Source of the DNA: Pogona vitticeps
Taxonomy: Eukaryota; Chordata; Lepidosauria; Squamata; Agamidae
Direction: 5' to 3'
Length of the DNA stretch: 64,000 bases
Assembly (NCBI RefSeq): GCF_051106095.1
Contig: NC_135787.1
Span: forward strand, 158,170,001 to 158,234,000
The notes under the pieces are model-generated. The model searched no databases and was not told where the DNA came from. It saw nothing but the letters and a program-made list of their open reading frames with translations. The position numbers were made by a program, and so were the translations under genes. Below are positions 21,565 to 31,001 of this stretch, one piece after another; within the stretch, counting starts at the first letter, position 1, and the number at the start of each line of letters is the position of its first letter.

Positions 21565-24500
21565 GGTAGGAACCGGCAATTCCACTCCAGTATCTTTGCC
21601 AAGAAAGCCCCATGACCAGAAACAAAAGGCTAAAAGATATGACACAGGAAGATGGGACCCTCAGGTCAGAACGCGTCCAACATGCTACTGAAGAAGAGCG
21701 GAGGACAAGGACAAGTAGCTCCAGAGCTAATGAAGTGGTTGGGCCAAAGCCGAAAGGACACTCAGCTGTGGACGTGCCTGGAAGTGAAAGGAAAGTCCGA
21801 TGCTGCAAAGAAAAATACTGCATAGGAACCTGGAATGTAAGATCTATGAACCTTGGTAAGCTGGAGGTGGTCAAACAGGAGATGGCAAGAATAAACATTG
21901 ACATCCTGGGCGTCAGTGAACTAAAATGGACAGGAATGGGTGAATTCAACGCAGATGACTATCATGTCTACTATTGTCGGCAAGAATCCCGTAGAAGGAA
22001 TGGAGTAGCCCTCATAGTCAACAAAAGAGTGGGAAAAGCTGTAATGGGATATAATCTCAAAAATGATAGAATGATGTCAATACGAATCCAAGGCAGACCT
22101 TTCAACATCACAATAATCCAAGTTTATGCACCAACCTCCATTGCTGAGGAGACTGAAATTGAACAATTCTATGAAGATTTACAACACCTTCTAGAACTGA
22201 CACCAAAGAAAGATGTTCTTCTCATTCTAGGGGACTGGAATGCCAAGGTAGGGAGTCAAGAGATAAAAGGAACAACAGGAAAGTTTGGCCTTGGAGTTCA
22301 GAACGAAGCAGGGCAAAGGCTAATAGAGTTTTGTCAACAGAACAAGCTGGTCATCACAAACACTCTTTTCCAACAACATGAGAGGCGACTCTACACATGG
22401 AAATCACCAGATGGGCAACATCGAAATCAGATTGATTATATTCTCTGCAGCCAAAGATGGAGAAGCTCTATACAGTCAGCAAAAATAAGACCTGGAGCTG
22501 ATTGTGGCTCTGATCATCAGCTTCTCATAGCAAAATTTAGGCTTAAACTGAAGAGAGTAGGAAAAACCACTGGGCTACTCAGGTATAATCTAAACCAAAT
22601 CCCTTATGAATGCACAGTAGAAGTGAAGAACAGATTTAAGGAACTAGATTTGGTGGACAGAGTGCCTGAAGAACTTTGGATAGAGGCTCGAAACATTGTA
22701 CAGGAAGCAGCAACAAAAACCATACCAAAGAAAGGGAAATGCAAGAAAGCAAAGTGGCTGTCCAACGAGGCCTTACAAATAGCAGAGAGGAGAAGGGAAA
22801 CAAAATGCAAAGGAGATAGGGAAAGTTATAGAAAATTGAATGCAGACTTCCAAAGAATAGCAAGGAGAGACAAGAGGGCATTCTTAAATGAACAATGCAA
22901 AGAAATAGAGGAAAATAACAGAAAAGGAAAAACCAGAGATCTGTTCAGGAAAATTGGAGATATCAGAGGAACCTTCTGTGCAAAGATGGACATGATAAAG
23001 GACAAAAATGGAAGGGACCTCACAGAAGCAGAAGACATCAAGAAGAGGTGGCAAGAATACACAGAGGAATTATATCAGAAAGATTTGGATATCCCGGACA
23101 ACCCAAATAATGTAGTTGCTGACCTAGAGCCAGACATCCTGGAGAGCGAAGTCAAGTGGGCCTTAGAAAGCCTGGCTAACAACAAGGCCAAGGGAAGTGA
23201 TGGCATTCCAGTGGAACTATTTAAAATCTTAAAAGATGATGCTGTTAAGGTGCTACTTTCAATATGCCAGCAAGTCTGGAAAACTCAACAGTGGCCAGAG
23301 GACTGGAAAAGATCAGTCTATATTCCAATCCCAAAGAAGGGCAGTGCCAAAGAATGCTCCAACTACCGGACAATTGCACTCATTTCACACGCTAGCAAGG
23401 TTATGCTCAAAATCCTACAAGGTAGGCTTCAGCAATATGTGGACCGAGAACTTCCAGAAGTACAAGCAGGATTCCGAAGGAGCAGAGGAACTCGAGACCA
23501 AATTGCTAATATGCGCTGGATTATGGAGAAAGCCAGAGAGTTCCAGAAAAACATCTACTTCTGCTTCATTGATTATGCAAAAGCCTTTGACTGTGTGGAC
23601 CACAGCAAACTATGGCAAGTCCTTAAAGAAATGGGCGTCCCTGACCACCTTATCCATCTCCTGAGAAACCTGTATGTGGGACAGGAAGCAACAGTTAGAA
23701 CTGGATATGGAACAACTGATTGGTTCAAAATTGGGAAAGGAGTACGACAAGGCTGTATATTGTCCCCCTGCTTATTCAATTTATATGCAGAATACATCAT
23801 GCGGAAGGCTGGACTGGAGGAATCCCAAGCTGGAATTAAGATCGCCGGAAGAAATATCAACAACCTCCGAAATGCAGATGATACCACTCTGATGGCAGAA
23901 AGTGAGGAGGAACTAAAGAACCTTGTAATGAGGGTGAAAGAGGAGAGTGCAAAAAACGGTCTGAAACTCAACATCAAAAAAACTAAGATCATGGCCACTG
24001 GCCCCATCACCTCCTGGGAAACAGAAGGGGAAGATATGGAGGCAGTGACAGATTTTACCTTCTTGGGCTCCATGATCACTGCAGATGGAGACAGCAGCCA
24101 CGAAATTAAAAGACGCCTGCTTCTTGGGAGGAAAGCGATGAAAAACCTTGACAGCATCTTAAAAAGCAGAGATATCACCTTGCCAACAAAAGTCTGAATA
24201 GTCAAAGCTATGGTTTTCCCTGTAGTGATGTATGGAAGTGAGAGCTGGACCATAAAGAAAGCTGACCGCCGTAGAATTGATGCCTTTGAATTGTGGTGCT
24301 GGAGGAGGCTCTTGAGAGTCCCCTGGACTGCAAAGAGAACAAACCTATCAATTCTAAAGGAAATCAACCCCGAGTGCTCACTGGAAGGACAGATCCTGAA
24401 GCTGAGGCTCCAATACTTTGGCCATCTCATGAGAAGAGAGGACTCCCTGGAAAAGACCTTGATGTTGGGAAAATGTGAAGGCAAGAGGAGAAGGGGACGA

Positions 24501-24648
24501 CCGAGGACAAGATGGTTGGACAGTGTCATCGAGGCAACCAACATGAATCTGACACAACTCCGGGAGGCAGTGAAAGATCGGAGGGCCTGGCGTGCTCTGG
24601 TCCATGGGGTCACGAAGAGTCGGACACGACTAAACGACGGCGACGACG
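21565..24648 (+). mobile_element. BovB (RTE) LINE, nearly full length
   Basis: A BovB element of about 3.1 kb. A putative 8-bp target duplication, AGTGCTGG, lies at 21557-21564 and 24649-24656. The 5' region reads GGTAGGAACCGGCAATTCC and the 3' end GGTCACGAAGAGTCGGACAC followed by an ACGACGGCGACGACG tail. BovB copies itself by target-primed reverse transcription and is known for horizontal spread among vertebrates, squamates being rich in it. It lies between APAF1 and ANKS1B. Confidence 0.93.
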
Positions 24649-24668
24649 AGTGCTGGCAAGCTAGTTGA
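21612..24668 (+). pseudogene. BovB ORF2 (endonuclease + reverse transcriptase), one in-frame stop
   Basis: An open frame of 861 codons to a TGA at 24195-24197, then the same frame stays open to 24668, about 1,018 codons in all. An APE-type endonuclease comes first, with TWNVRSM, SELKW, YAPTS, GDWNAKVG and SDHQLL. The reverse transcriptase follows, with PVELFK, IPIPKKGS, IDYAKAFDCVDH and RQGCILSP. Its catalytic box reads RNADD where the copy at 45102-47395 has RYADD. The TGA replaces CGA of that copy, as expected from decay of a methylated CpG. The C-terminal part after the stop includes WCWRRLLRVPW. Despite few changes the copy is probably inactive because of the stop and the altered box. Confidence 0.93.
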
Positions 24669-25148
24669 TATAGCAATATAGCATCCAGTGATTGCTTACC
24701 GGGGAAATCAGAAATTTCTCTACTGTGCCACTTTGAAAGATTTTTCCCTGGGGGGTGTGTGGAATTATTCAAGTTGCCATCCCACTGCACTAATCTTTCT
24801 AATACTTGACTGTCTCCTAAACACTTTTAAAAGCTATTTTGCAATGCTGTGTGAGGCATTCATCTGGTGGTAGATCAGCTTCTCTCCTCCTCATCCATAA
24901 AATGGAATCCAGGTATATTAAAAAAGAAGTTGGAAGAAAATTGTATTGTCAGCACTGTGATAGGGAAGGATCCTCCATCTGGAAGGAACTGAAGAGAGAG
25001 ACAGTTGTACCAAAATAGAGACTGCTCAGGTAAATACCTTTTTTTTTTATTTCCCTTAAAGTTTAGCCCTTGAGGCTATCCATAAATTACACAGTGTCTC
25101 TTTGATTTTTAACACTATTTGCTTGACTTCCAAATTACTGAAGTATTG
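24657..25148. other. Intergenic, no recognised feature
   Basis: Flank of the BovB insertion. I see no repeat or coding signal. Confidence 0.4.
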
Positions 25149-25235
25149 TGCCTGTTACTTTGCACTTACTTCCATACTGATAAATTGTGGGCCTTTTGCT
25201 TCTACTGGAAATCAGACTTATAAACAGGCATATAA
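25149..25235 (+). repeat. Segment repeated in direct orientation at 21092-21175
   Basis: See the partner at 21092. This copy has CCTGTTACTTTGCACTTACT and GGGCCTTTTGCTTCTACTGG. It could be an unnamed old repeat or a local duplication. Confidence 0.8.
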
Positions 25236-25895
25236 ACCAGGCATACTCTGTCTTTTGCTTCAGAAAGCAAAACTGTTTAATTGCATCATTGTGAATGTTG
25301 GGCATGTTATTCTTACAAACACATCAGCGGCACCGAGCATCCAAAAATGAAAACATATTTTTCAGTGTATGTATTAGAGCTGGAAGCTTCATCTCTGGCA
25401 ATGCTGCATAGATTGCTGCCCACTTGAAGCAATGTTGTTTTCATACTTTTGACACAGTAGAACAATACCAGTACTATGGAATATCATTGTATGTTCAGGT
25501 GTGTCTGGGATGTGTCTACTGGCACACTTATTGGTTTGTCTGATCAAGAAGGCTGTTAACTTTTTTCCTTAATGTCTTCACAACTTGATATGGGAAATGT
25601 GACTGTTCTTGGGAATGCATTGGTTGGCAAATAATAAAATATTATTGTAGTGCATTCCATCAATTTAACTGTTGGTGCTGCTGAGATTGTAGTTTGTATT
25701 TGCTGTGAGTAAACCAAAGCCCATTATACCCTGCATTTTGGCAGAAAGAGGACCAGTTTGTTTTAAACGTCCAAGAGCTTGTAGTATCAAAATGTAAATA
25801 ATTTCTTGGTAGATAATAGAAAGGCATGCTCGCTGTTTCCTTTTAGTAGTAATTCTATTTTTTCATTGAGTGGCTAGTATTTTTGGAGATTACTC
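25236..25895. other. Intergenic, no recognised feature
   Basis: AT-rich, with no gene or repeat I can name. Confidence 0.4.
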
Positions 25896-25955
25896 ATTCA
25901 CAGAGTCACCATAAGTCAGATGTGATTTGACAGCATGTAACAATAACAACATCTT
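25896..25955 (+). mobile_element. SINE 3' end fragment
   Basis: AGAGTCACCATAAGTCAGATG and GATTTGACAGCATGTAACAA match the GTCGCCATAAGTCGGA...TTGACGGCACACAAC ends of squamate SINEs. Confidence 0.6.
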
Positions 25956-26932
25956 GCTGATATATAGTTTGTAAACTTGCTTTCTAGCCTGAGCATATTT
26001 TTCCTGAAGCAGAGCTTAATAAGCACACAGAAGAGTGCCTAATTCAAGCAGAAGCAGATTCTCCATTCATCTGAATAGAATAAACATCCCTTACATGGGA
26101 TTTGTCCCCTCAGGTCAAGAGAACAAGGAAGCTCAGGAGTGGATTGGAACTCATATAGTCACAAAGATCGGTTAGATCAAGGTCTATTCCTTCTATGCTT
26201 AGAGTCTAGGGCTGGAATAAAGTTTCAGATGGAACAAGCATGCCAGCTTAAGCCTGTGTTAGAAGCTAAACATGCCAGTTGTGAGCTGTGATTGAAAATG
26301 AGCTATGCTATACAGTCGCCAGGGGAAATGGAGCATATATTATGCTAAAGGTGGTTAATCCAGGCATACATTATTCTCTTGTTGATTTATCATGGCACAG
26401 TGGGTTGTTGGGCTCTCCATAACTGAGTACCCTAGGGAGGTCCTTACAACCACATATAATTCCTACAGTCCTTGCAGGCTACCCAGGTAAGATGAAGACA
26501 GTACAAACCTCACTCAATTGGCACATGATAAGCTAAGCTCCATGGCTAAACAATATACAAAACCTTGTTCTCCATTCAAGAAGTCACAATCTCCCACCAA
26601 GACATGGACTACGACCCATGTTGGTGATTTGTGCCATGACTTCTATTTTTACCTGACTCTTGATTTCTGAATCTTCTATTTTACAGCCCTCCCTCCTTAT
26701 CGAGCAATTCAGCGGGAACAAATTTTGCAACAATAACCTTGCTGTATATTGTTAATCCACAATTTACTTAATTTCTTTATGCAGTGAGAACTGAAATGGA
26801 GAGAAAAGGACTTGGCCAGTGCTGATGATGTAATCAACCTTATGCAGCATAATTTATGGAACAGGATTTCGGCCATTGTCTGTGTTGGTGTGTCCTTTGT
26901 ACCCAGTTCTCTTCTGATTAGGGTTTTCACAG
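25956..26932. other. Intergenic, no recognised feature
   Basis: About 1 kb without a supported feature. Confidence 0.4.
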
Positions 26933-27215
26933 CTAAAGGAACTTAAGTTTCTAGAAGATGAAGAACATCTGCTGACCCAAGTGAAAAAACTGGAGATGGT
27001 GATAGCCAGGGAAAGGGATGAAAACCTGGCCCAGCTCTCTGGGAAACTCTTTTCTGGGAAGCCTCATTCAGGAAATGGAGGAGAAGCATCAGCAGACAGG
27101 AAGTGACCTCTTGCAGGATGTTAGAAAGACCTTGCAGGGTTTTACAGAGAGAGAATTTTGTGAATCTCATAGTTTAATCCCTAAAGCTGAAATGGAGGAT
27201 TTGAGAGATTCCCTA
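26933..27215 (+). pseudogene. TRIM/RBCC-family coiled-coil exon, broken
   Basis: After an acceptor-like TTTTCACAG the sequence reads LKELKFLEDEEHLLTQVKKL then EMVIARERDENLAQLSGK. A second frame then gives GSLIQEMEEKHQQTGSDLLQ DVRKTLQ. This is the B-box-to-B30.2 coiled-coil exon of reptile TRIM7/39-like or butyrophilin-like TRIM genes (family pattern ...LIQEMEEKCQQPASELLQDV). The frame shifts by one base near 27045, and the following PRY part is degraded. No RING, B-box or SPRY exon is seen nearby, so it is an isolated exon-sized fragment. It joins the deleted BovB copy at about 27248. Confidence 0.75.
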
Positions 27216-27247
27216 GGCTAAAGGAAGGTACAGGGTTGAGTTTACAA

Positions 27248-27935
27248 GTGCCAAAGAATGCTCCAACTACCGTACAATTGCACTCATTTCACACACTAGC
27301 AAGGTTATGTTCAAAGTCCTACAAGGTAGGCTTCAGCAGTATGTGGACCGAGAACTCCCAGAAGTACAAGCTGGATTTCGAAGGGGCAGAGGAACTAGAG
27401 ACCAAATTGCTAACATGCGCTGCATTATGGAGAAAGCCAGAGACTTCCAGAAAAAACATCTACTTCTGCTTCATTGACTACACACAAGCCTTTGACTGTG
27501 TGGACCACAGCAAACTATGGCAAGTCCTTAAAGAAATGGGAGTGCCTGACTACCTTATCTATCTCCTGAGAAATCTATACGTGGGACAGAAAGCAACAGT
27601 TAGAACTGGATATGGAACAACTGATTGGTTCAAAATTGGGAAAGGAGTACGACAAAGCTGTATATTTTCCCCAGCCGAAGAATGGATGCTTTTGAATTGT
27701 GGTGCTGGAGGAGGCTCTTGAGAGGACTGATGAGAAGACTCCCTGGAAAAGACCCTGATGTTGGGAAAGTGTGAAAGCAAGAGGAGAAGGGGACGACAGA
27801 GGATGAGATGGTTGGACAGTGTCATCAAAGCTGTCAATATGAATTTGACCCAACTCCGGGAGGCAGTGGAAGACAGGAGGGCCTGGCGTGGTCCATGGGG
27901 TCACGAGGAGTCGGACACGACTAAAGAACAACAAA
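27248..27935 (+). mobile_element. BovB (RTE) LINE fragment with internal deletions
   Basis: Starts in the RT domain (AKECSNYRTIALISH equivalent) and continues through DCVDHSKLWQVL and GIGKGVRQSC-like sequence. It then jumps near 27673 to the C-terminal WCWRRLL region, and near 27726 to the RKDSLEK region. Compared with 21565-24648 this removes about 500 and about 110 bp. It ends with the BovB 3' end GAGTCGGACACGACTAAAG. Confidence 0.9.
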
Positions 27936-28147
27936 TCAGTTACCGAGTCATGTCAACACTGTAAAAATATTATCTTCTCTCTTTGCTTCAGTGGTGGAAC
28001 TTCTCTAGCCGTCTGCTAGCAAATATTGGTCTCATCTCTACAGAATCTTATCTTGTTCAATAACTTCTTTTCCACTTTTGGATACTGCAGATATTATTTC
28101 AAAAATTTGTTGTAGCTTTATCATCTCAAATCCTGATACATCATAGC

Positions 28148-28324
28148 TAAGGTTCCTGCTAAGCTGAGCACGCACAACTGTGCTTCCCTCCACACAGTTC
28201 TCTTCCTCCTCCATGCAACAATCGCATTATGTTCCAGTCGTGACAGAACCCAGCGCATGTAGGGGCAAAGCTGCAAGAGAAGTGGAGCCCCACCCAGCGG
28301 GGCTGAAAATTAGAGGGTACGTTG
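28148..28324. mobile_element. hAT-type MITE, 177 bp
   Basis: Flanked by a perfect 8-bp duplication, ATCATAGC (28140-28147 and 28325-28332). It begins TAAGGTTCCTGCTAAGC and ends TTAGAGGGTACGTTG, the latter matching the end form of the MITE at 16048-16221. Confidence 0.85.
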
Positions 28325-28332
28325 ATCATAGC

Positions 28333-30890
28333 CCATGAGCGCTTCTTGTCTTTCAGTTATCAACCTGGAGCTGTTAAAAGGCCAGCCTTCTAAAACATTC
28401 CACTTTTGCTACTTCTGATGCCAGGAACTGCCTTCTCCAATTATATCTGTGTAAACAGTCCTCCTCTTACGCCAAACAATTCTTCAAAGCCCATCTTTTT
28501 CACTCAGTCTTTGGCTTCAAAACCTACTGAAATGAAGTCTAAGTATGTTTAACAATGGGAGCATATTCTCCCCCAGTTAATATTTACAGCTTTCCTTTGC
28601 TCTTTCAAGATGCTGAATTTTAGATTAAACCTCAAAAAACAGGCAGCTGTTTGTCATTTTGTAAACAACATTGAGCTAGATTAGAAATTGCGTGTTGTGA
28701 GATAGTATGCATCCCCCAAATTCCAGGATTAGTTTGGTGTCCTTTGTTGCATTTGACCAACATTAATTGCATTTAGGCAGCTGTGTTAGGTTGTTGCAGC
28801 CAAAACAAGGAGGAGCCTTAAACATTGGCAAGTTTTATTTGGTGCAGGCCTTTGTGAACTACTGCTAAATTCTGACAATCATCTTGTAGTGCATTTTATA
28901 CAGTGGACTGCAGTTCACTATAGCTTGTGCCAAATAAATATTAGTTAGATATTCAGAAACCACAAAACTTCATTGTTTTAATATAGGTGTAAGTGAAACC
29001 TGACAGGATATTGATTCAATGAAATGATTCACAGGATCAGACCATTACGCTTTCCATTGAATTGCATTAGTCATCACTTCAGAGCAGCCAAGTTTCAACA
29101 GAAGCCAATACTTAACTGTACAACTTCCAATTTATTTTGTGTGCTTTCATAGGATATAAATAATGACAAAAATTACAAAATTTATTACTGGAAGCCCAAG
29201 CATATTTACATAGAAGTATTTGTTGCAGTGAGGCTACTATTTACTTTTCTCCTATACAGTGTTCCTTTTGGTACTATATTTGTCAGTGTTCACTGTCAGC
29301 CTACTTACATACATATGAACAATGAATAGGCAAAATATATACAAGGAGCTGATTGTTTCAAGTAAATTGAATACTGTATTAAAAGGGTTTTTTTGTCATT
29401 CAGCGCTATGATTAGGTTCAACTAAACCATATACAATTTTCAATTTTAAATCAAGTTCCATTATCAATTTTGTTAAAAATTCAGTTAAGAGTAACTGAAT
29501 CCTTTCAGTTAAATATGAAAGAATAATAAAAAACATTAAGTCAACCACACTACTCATCAATATCTCTATAATGATGTTCAAAATGACTCACAATTTGACT
29601 TGATAGAATATACATTAAATGCCATTTTTCGCCTATGAGTGATAGTTTTACTTCATAATTCATTCAGTTCCACTGAAATATACAGAATGTTATTATACAA
29701 ATATTCCACAAAGACATTAAAAAATTAAAATACTTCAAAGGAAAATTAAGGACATTTTATTAATTCAAATGTCAAGCTAATGTTCAACAGGATTTATGGA
29801 AATAATTTATTACTTTGGAATTTGTAACTTTTATTTAGGAAAAACATTTTGAATTGAATTTTTTTTCATTAAAACCAACTTTCTCAGACATAAAATTTGA
29901 TAAAATTCTTGTTTGTGATTAAAACCATCTTTCAGATTTTTAAAAACTGAAACTCATGGCTATCATCTTGAAAAAAATTGTACAGTTGCGCGTACCAGTA
30001 GTGCAATCACTGGGCAGCTTCTGTGAATCATCCATCTAGTATACTGATGCTACCTCTTCTTACTTCTGTTGCAAATAGTACAGCAGCAGTTTATTTTATT
30101 TTAAAATAAACCCAAACTCTATTAATAGTTAATGACTTTCTTTATCATAAATATTCATACTTATAGTTTTCCTCTATCCCACAAAAATAATTAATGCAAG
30201 GTGCATTTTCATGCATTATTATTATTTTCTCTTTTGTAAACCATTCATAAAACTCTTGATTCTTTGACACACAGCTATACAGAACCTCATTCCTCTACAG
30301 GATTAAATGGTATGAAGATTATATAAAACCAGCAGATAACATATCAGGGATGCTAATACATTTTGAATGTTTAAAAATATATTAGAACAGTAGGATTATT
30401 TTATATATGACTCCCATGATTTTGTAAAAGTTTTGAACTAGCATATTAAATAATCTGGGTTTGTTTCAAATTGTAAAAACTGCCATGTTTTAAATTAAAA
30501 AACAACACACAACAGAATGTTGTATTACTAAGCAGCATTAATGGTAGACACCTTTGTAAAATTAGAATGTTAGAATATGAAATCAAAGAAAGCACTGTGG
30601 CAAAGTCCAAAGAGAAGTGCGTGCGTGAAAACAATCTCCCACTCCTCTTGTGGGCTGTAATTGGAAAGTCTTCATCCCATGTCATTCTTCTGTCAATGCG
30701 GCAAGGAGGAACAATCACCAGAAATGACCAGCAGCCTTTTTTTCCTCATTGTTATGTTTTTGCTAATTTCAAGGCCACTCATATAGTGCAGTCTTCCCCT
30801 CTACTAGACTGAAGAGTTGCCGTCAAGGAAAGGCTGTGCTATGACTGCTTTGAGTGCAAGGCACAACAAGAAATAGAGGACAATTCACTA
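28333..30890 (-). other. ANKS1B: Probable ANKS1B 3' UTR and intergenic sequence
   Basis: AT-rich and without coding signal. The first AATAAA on the minus strand after the ANKS1B stop that I see is at about 30095-30090, next to a second one. A 3' UTR ending near 30070 is possible but unproven. The rest, down to 28333, shows nothing I can name. Confidence 0.35.
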
Positions 30891-31001
30891 TCAGAAAATT
30901 GTGGTTTCATACTTGGTATTAATTCCTCTTTTAGCTTCTTGTCCTGGTTCTACAATCCATGGTAGGTTGGCAAGAGTCTTTTGTTCAGTGGGATCTATCT
31001 G
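30891..31001 (-). CDS. ANKS1B: ANKS1B last coding exon with stop
   Basis: ANKS1B (AIDA-1) is a synaptic scaffold with ankyrin repeats, two SAM domains and a PTB domain; it associates with PSD-95 and can signal to the nucleus. This exon encodes 36 residues, QIDPTEQKTLANLPWIVEPG to KYETTIF, then TGA. It is nearly identical to human (QIDPSEQKTL...ETTIF). The C-terminal TIF fits a class I PDZ ligand, an inference. The acceptor is AAAGCAG, a NAGNAG pair, so the first glutamine may be optional. It is phase 0 at its start. Confidence 0.97.
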   Translation of the reverse strand, partial: QIDPTEQKTLANLPWIVEPGQEAKRGINTKYETTIF

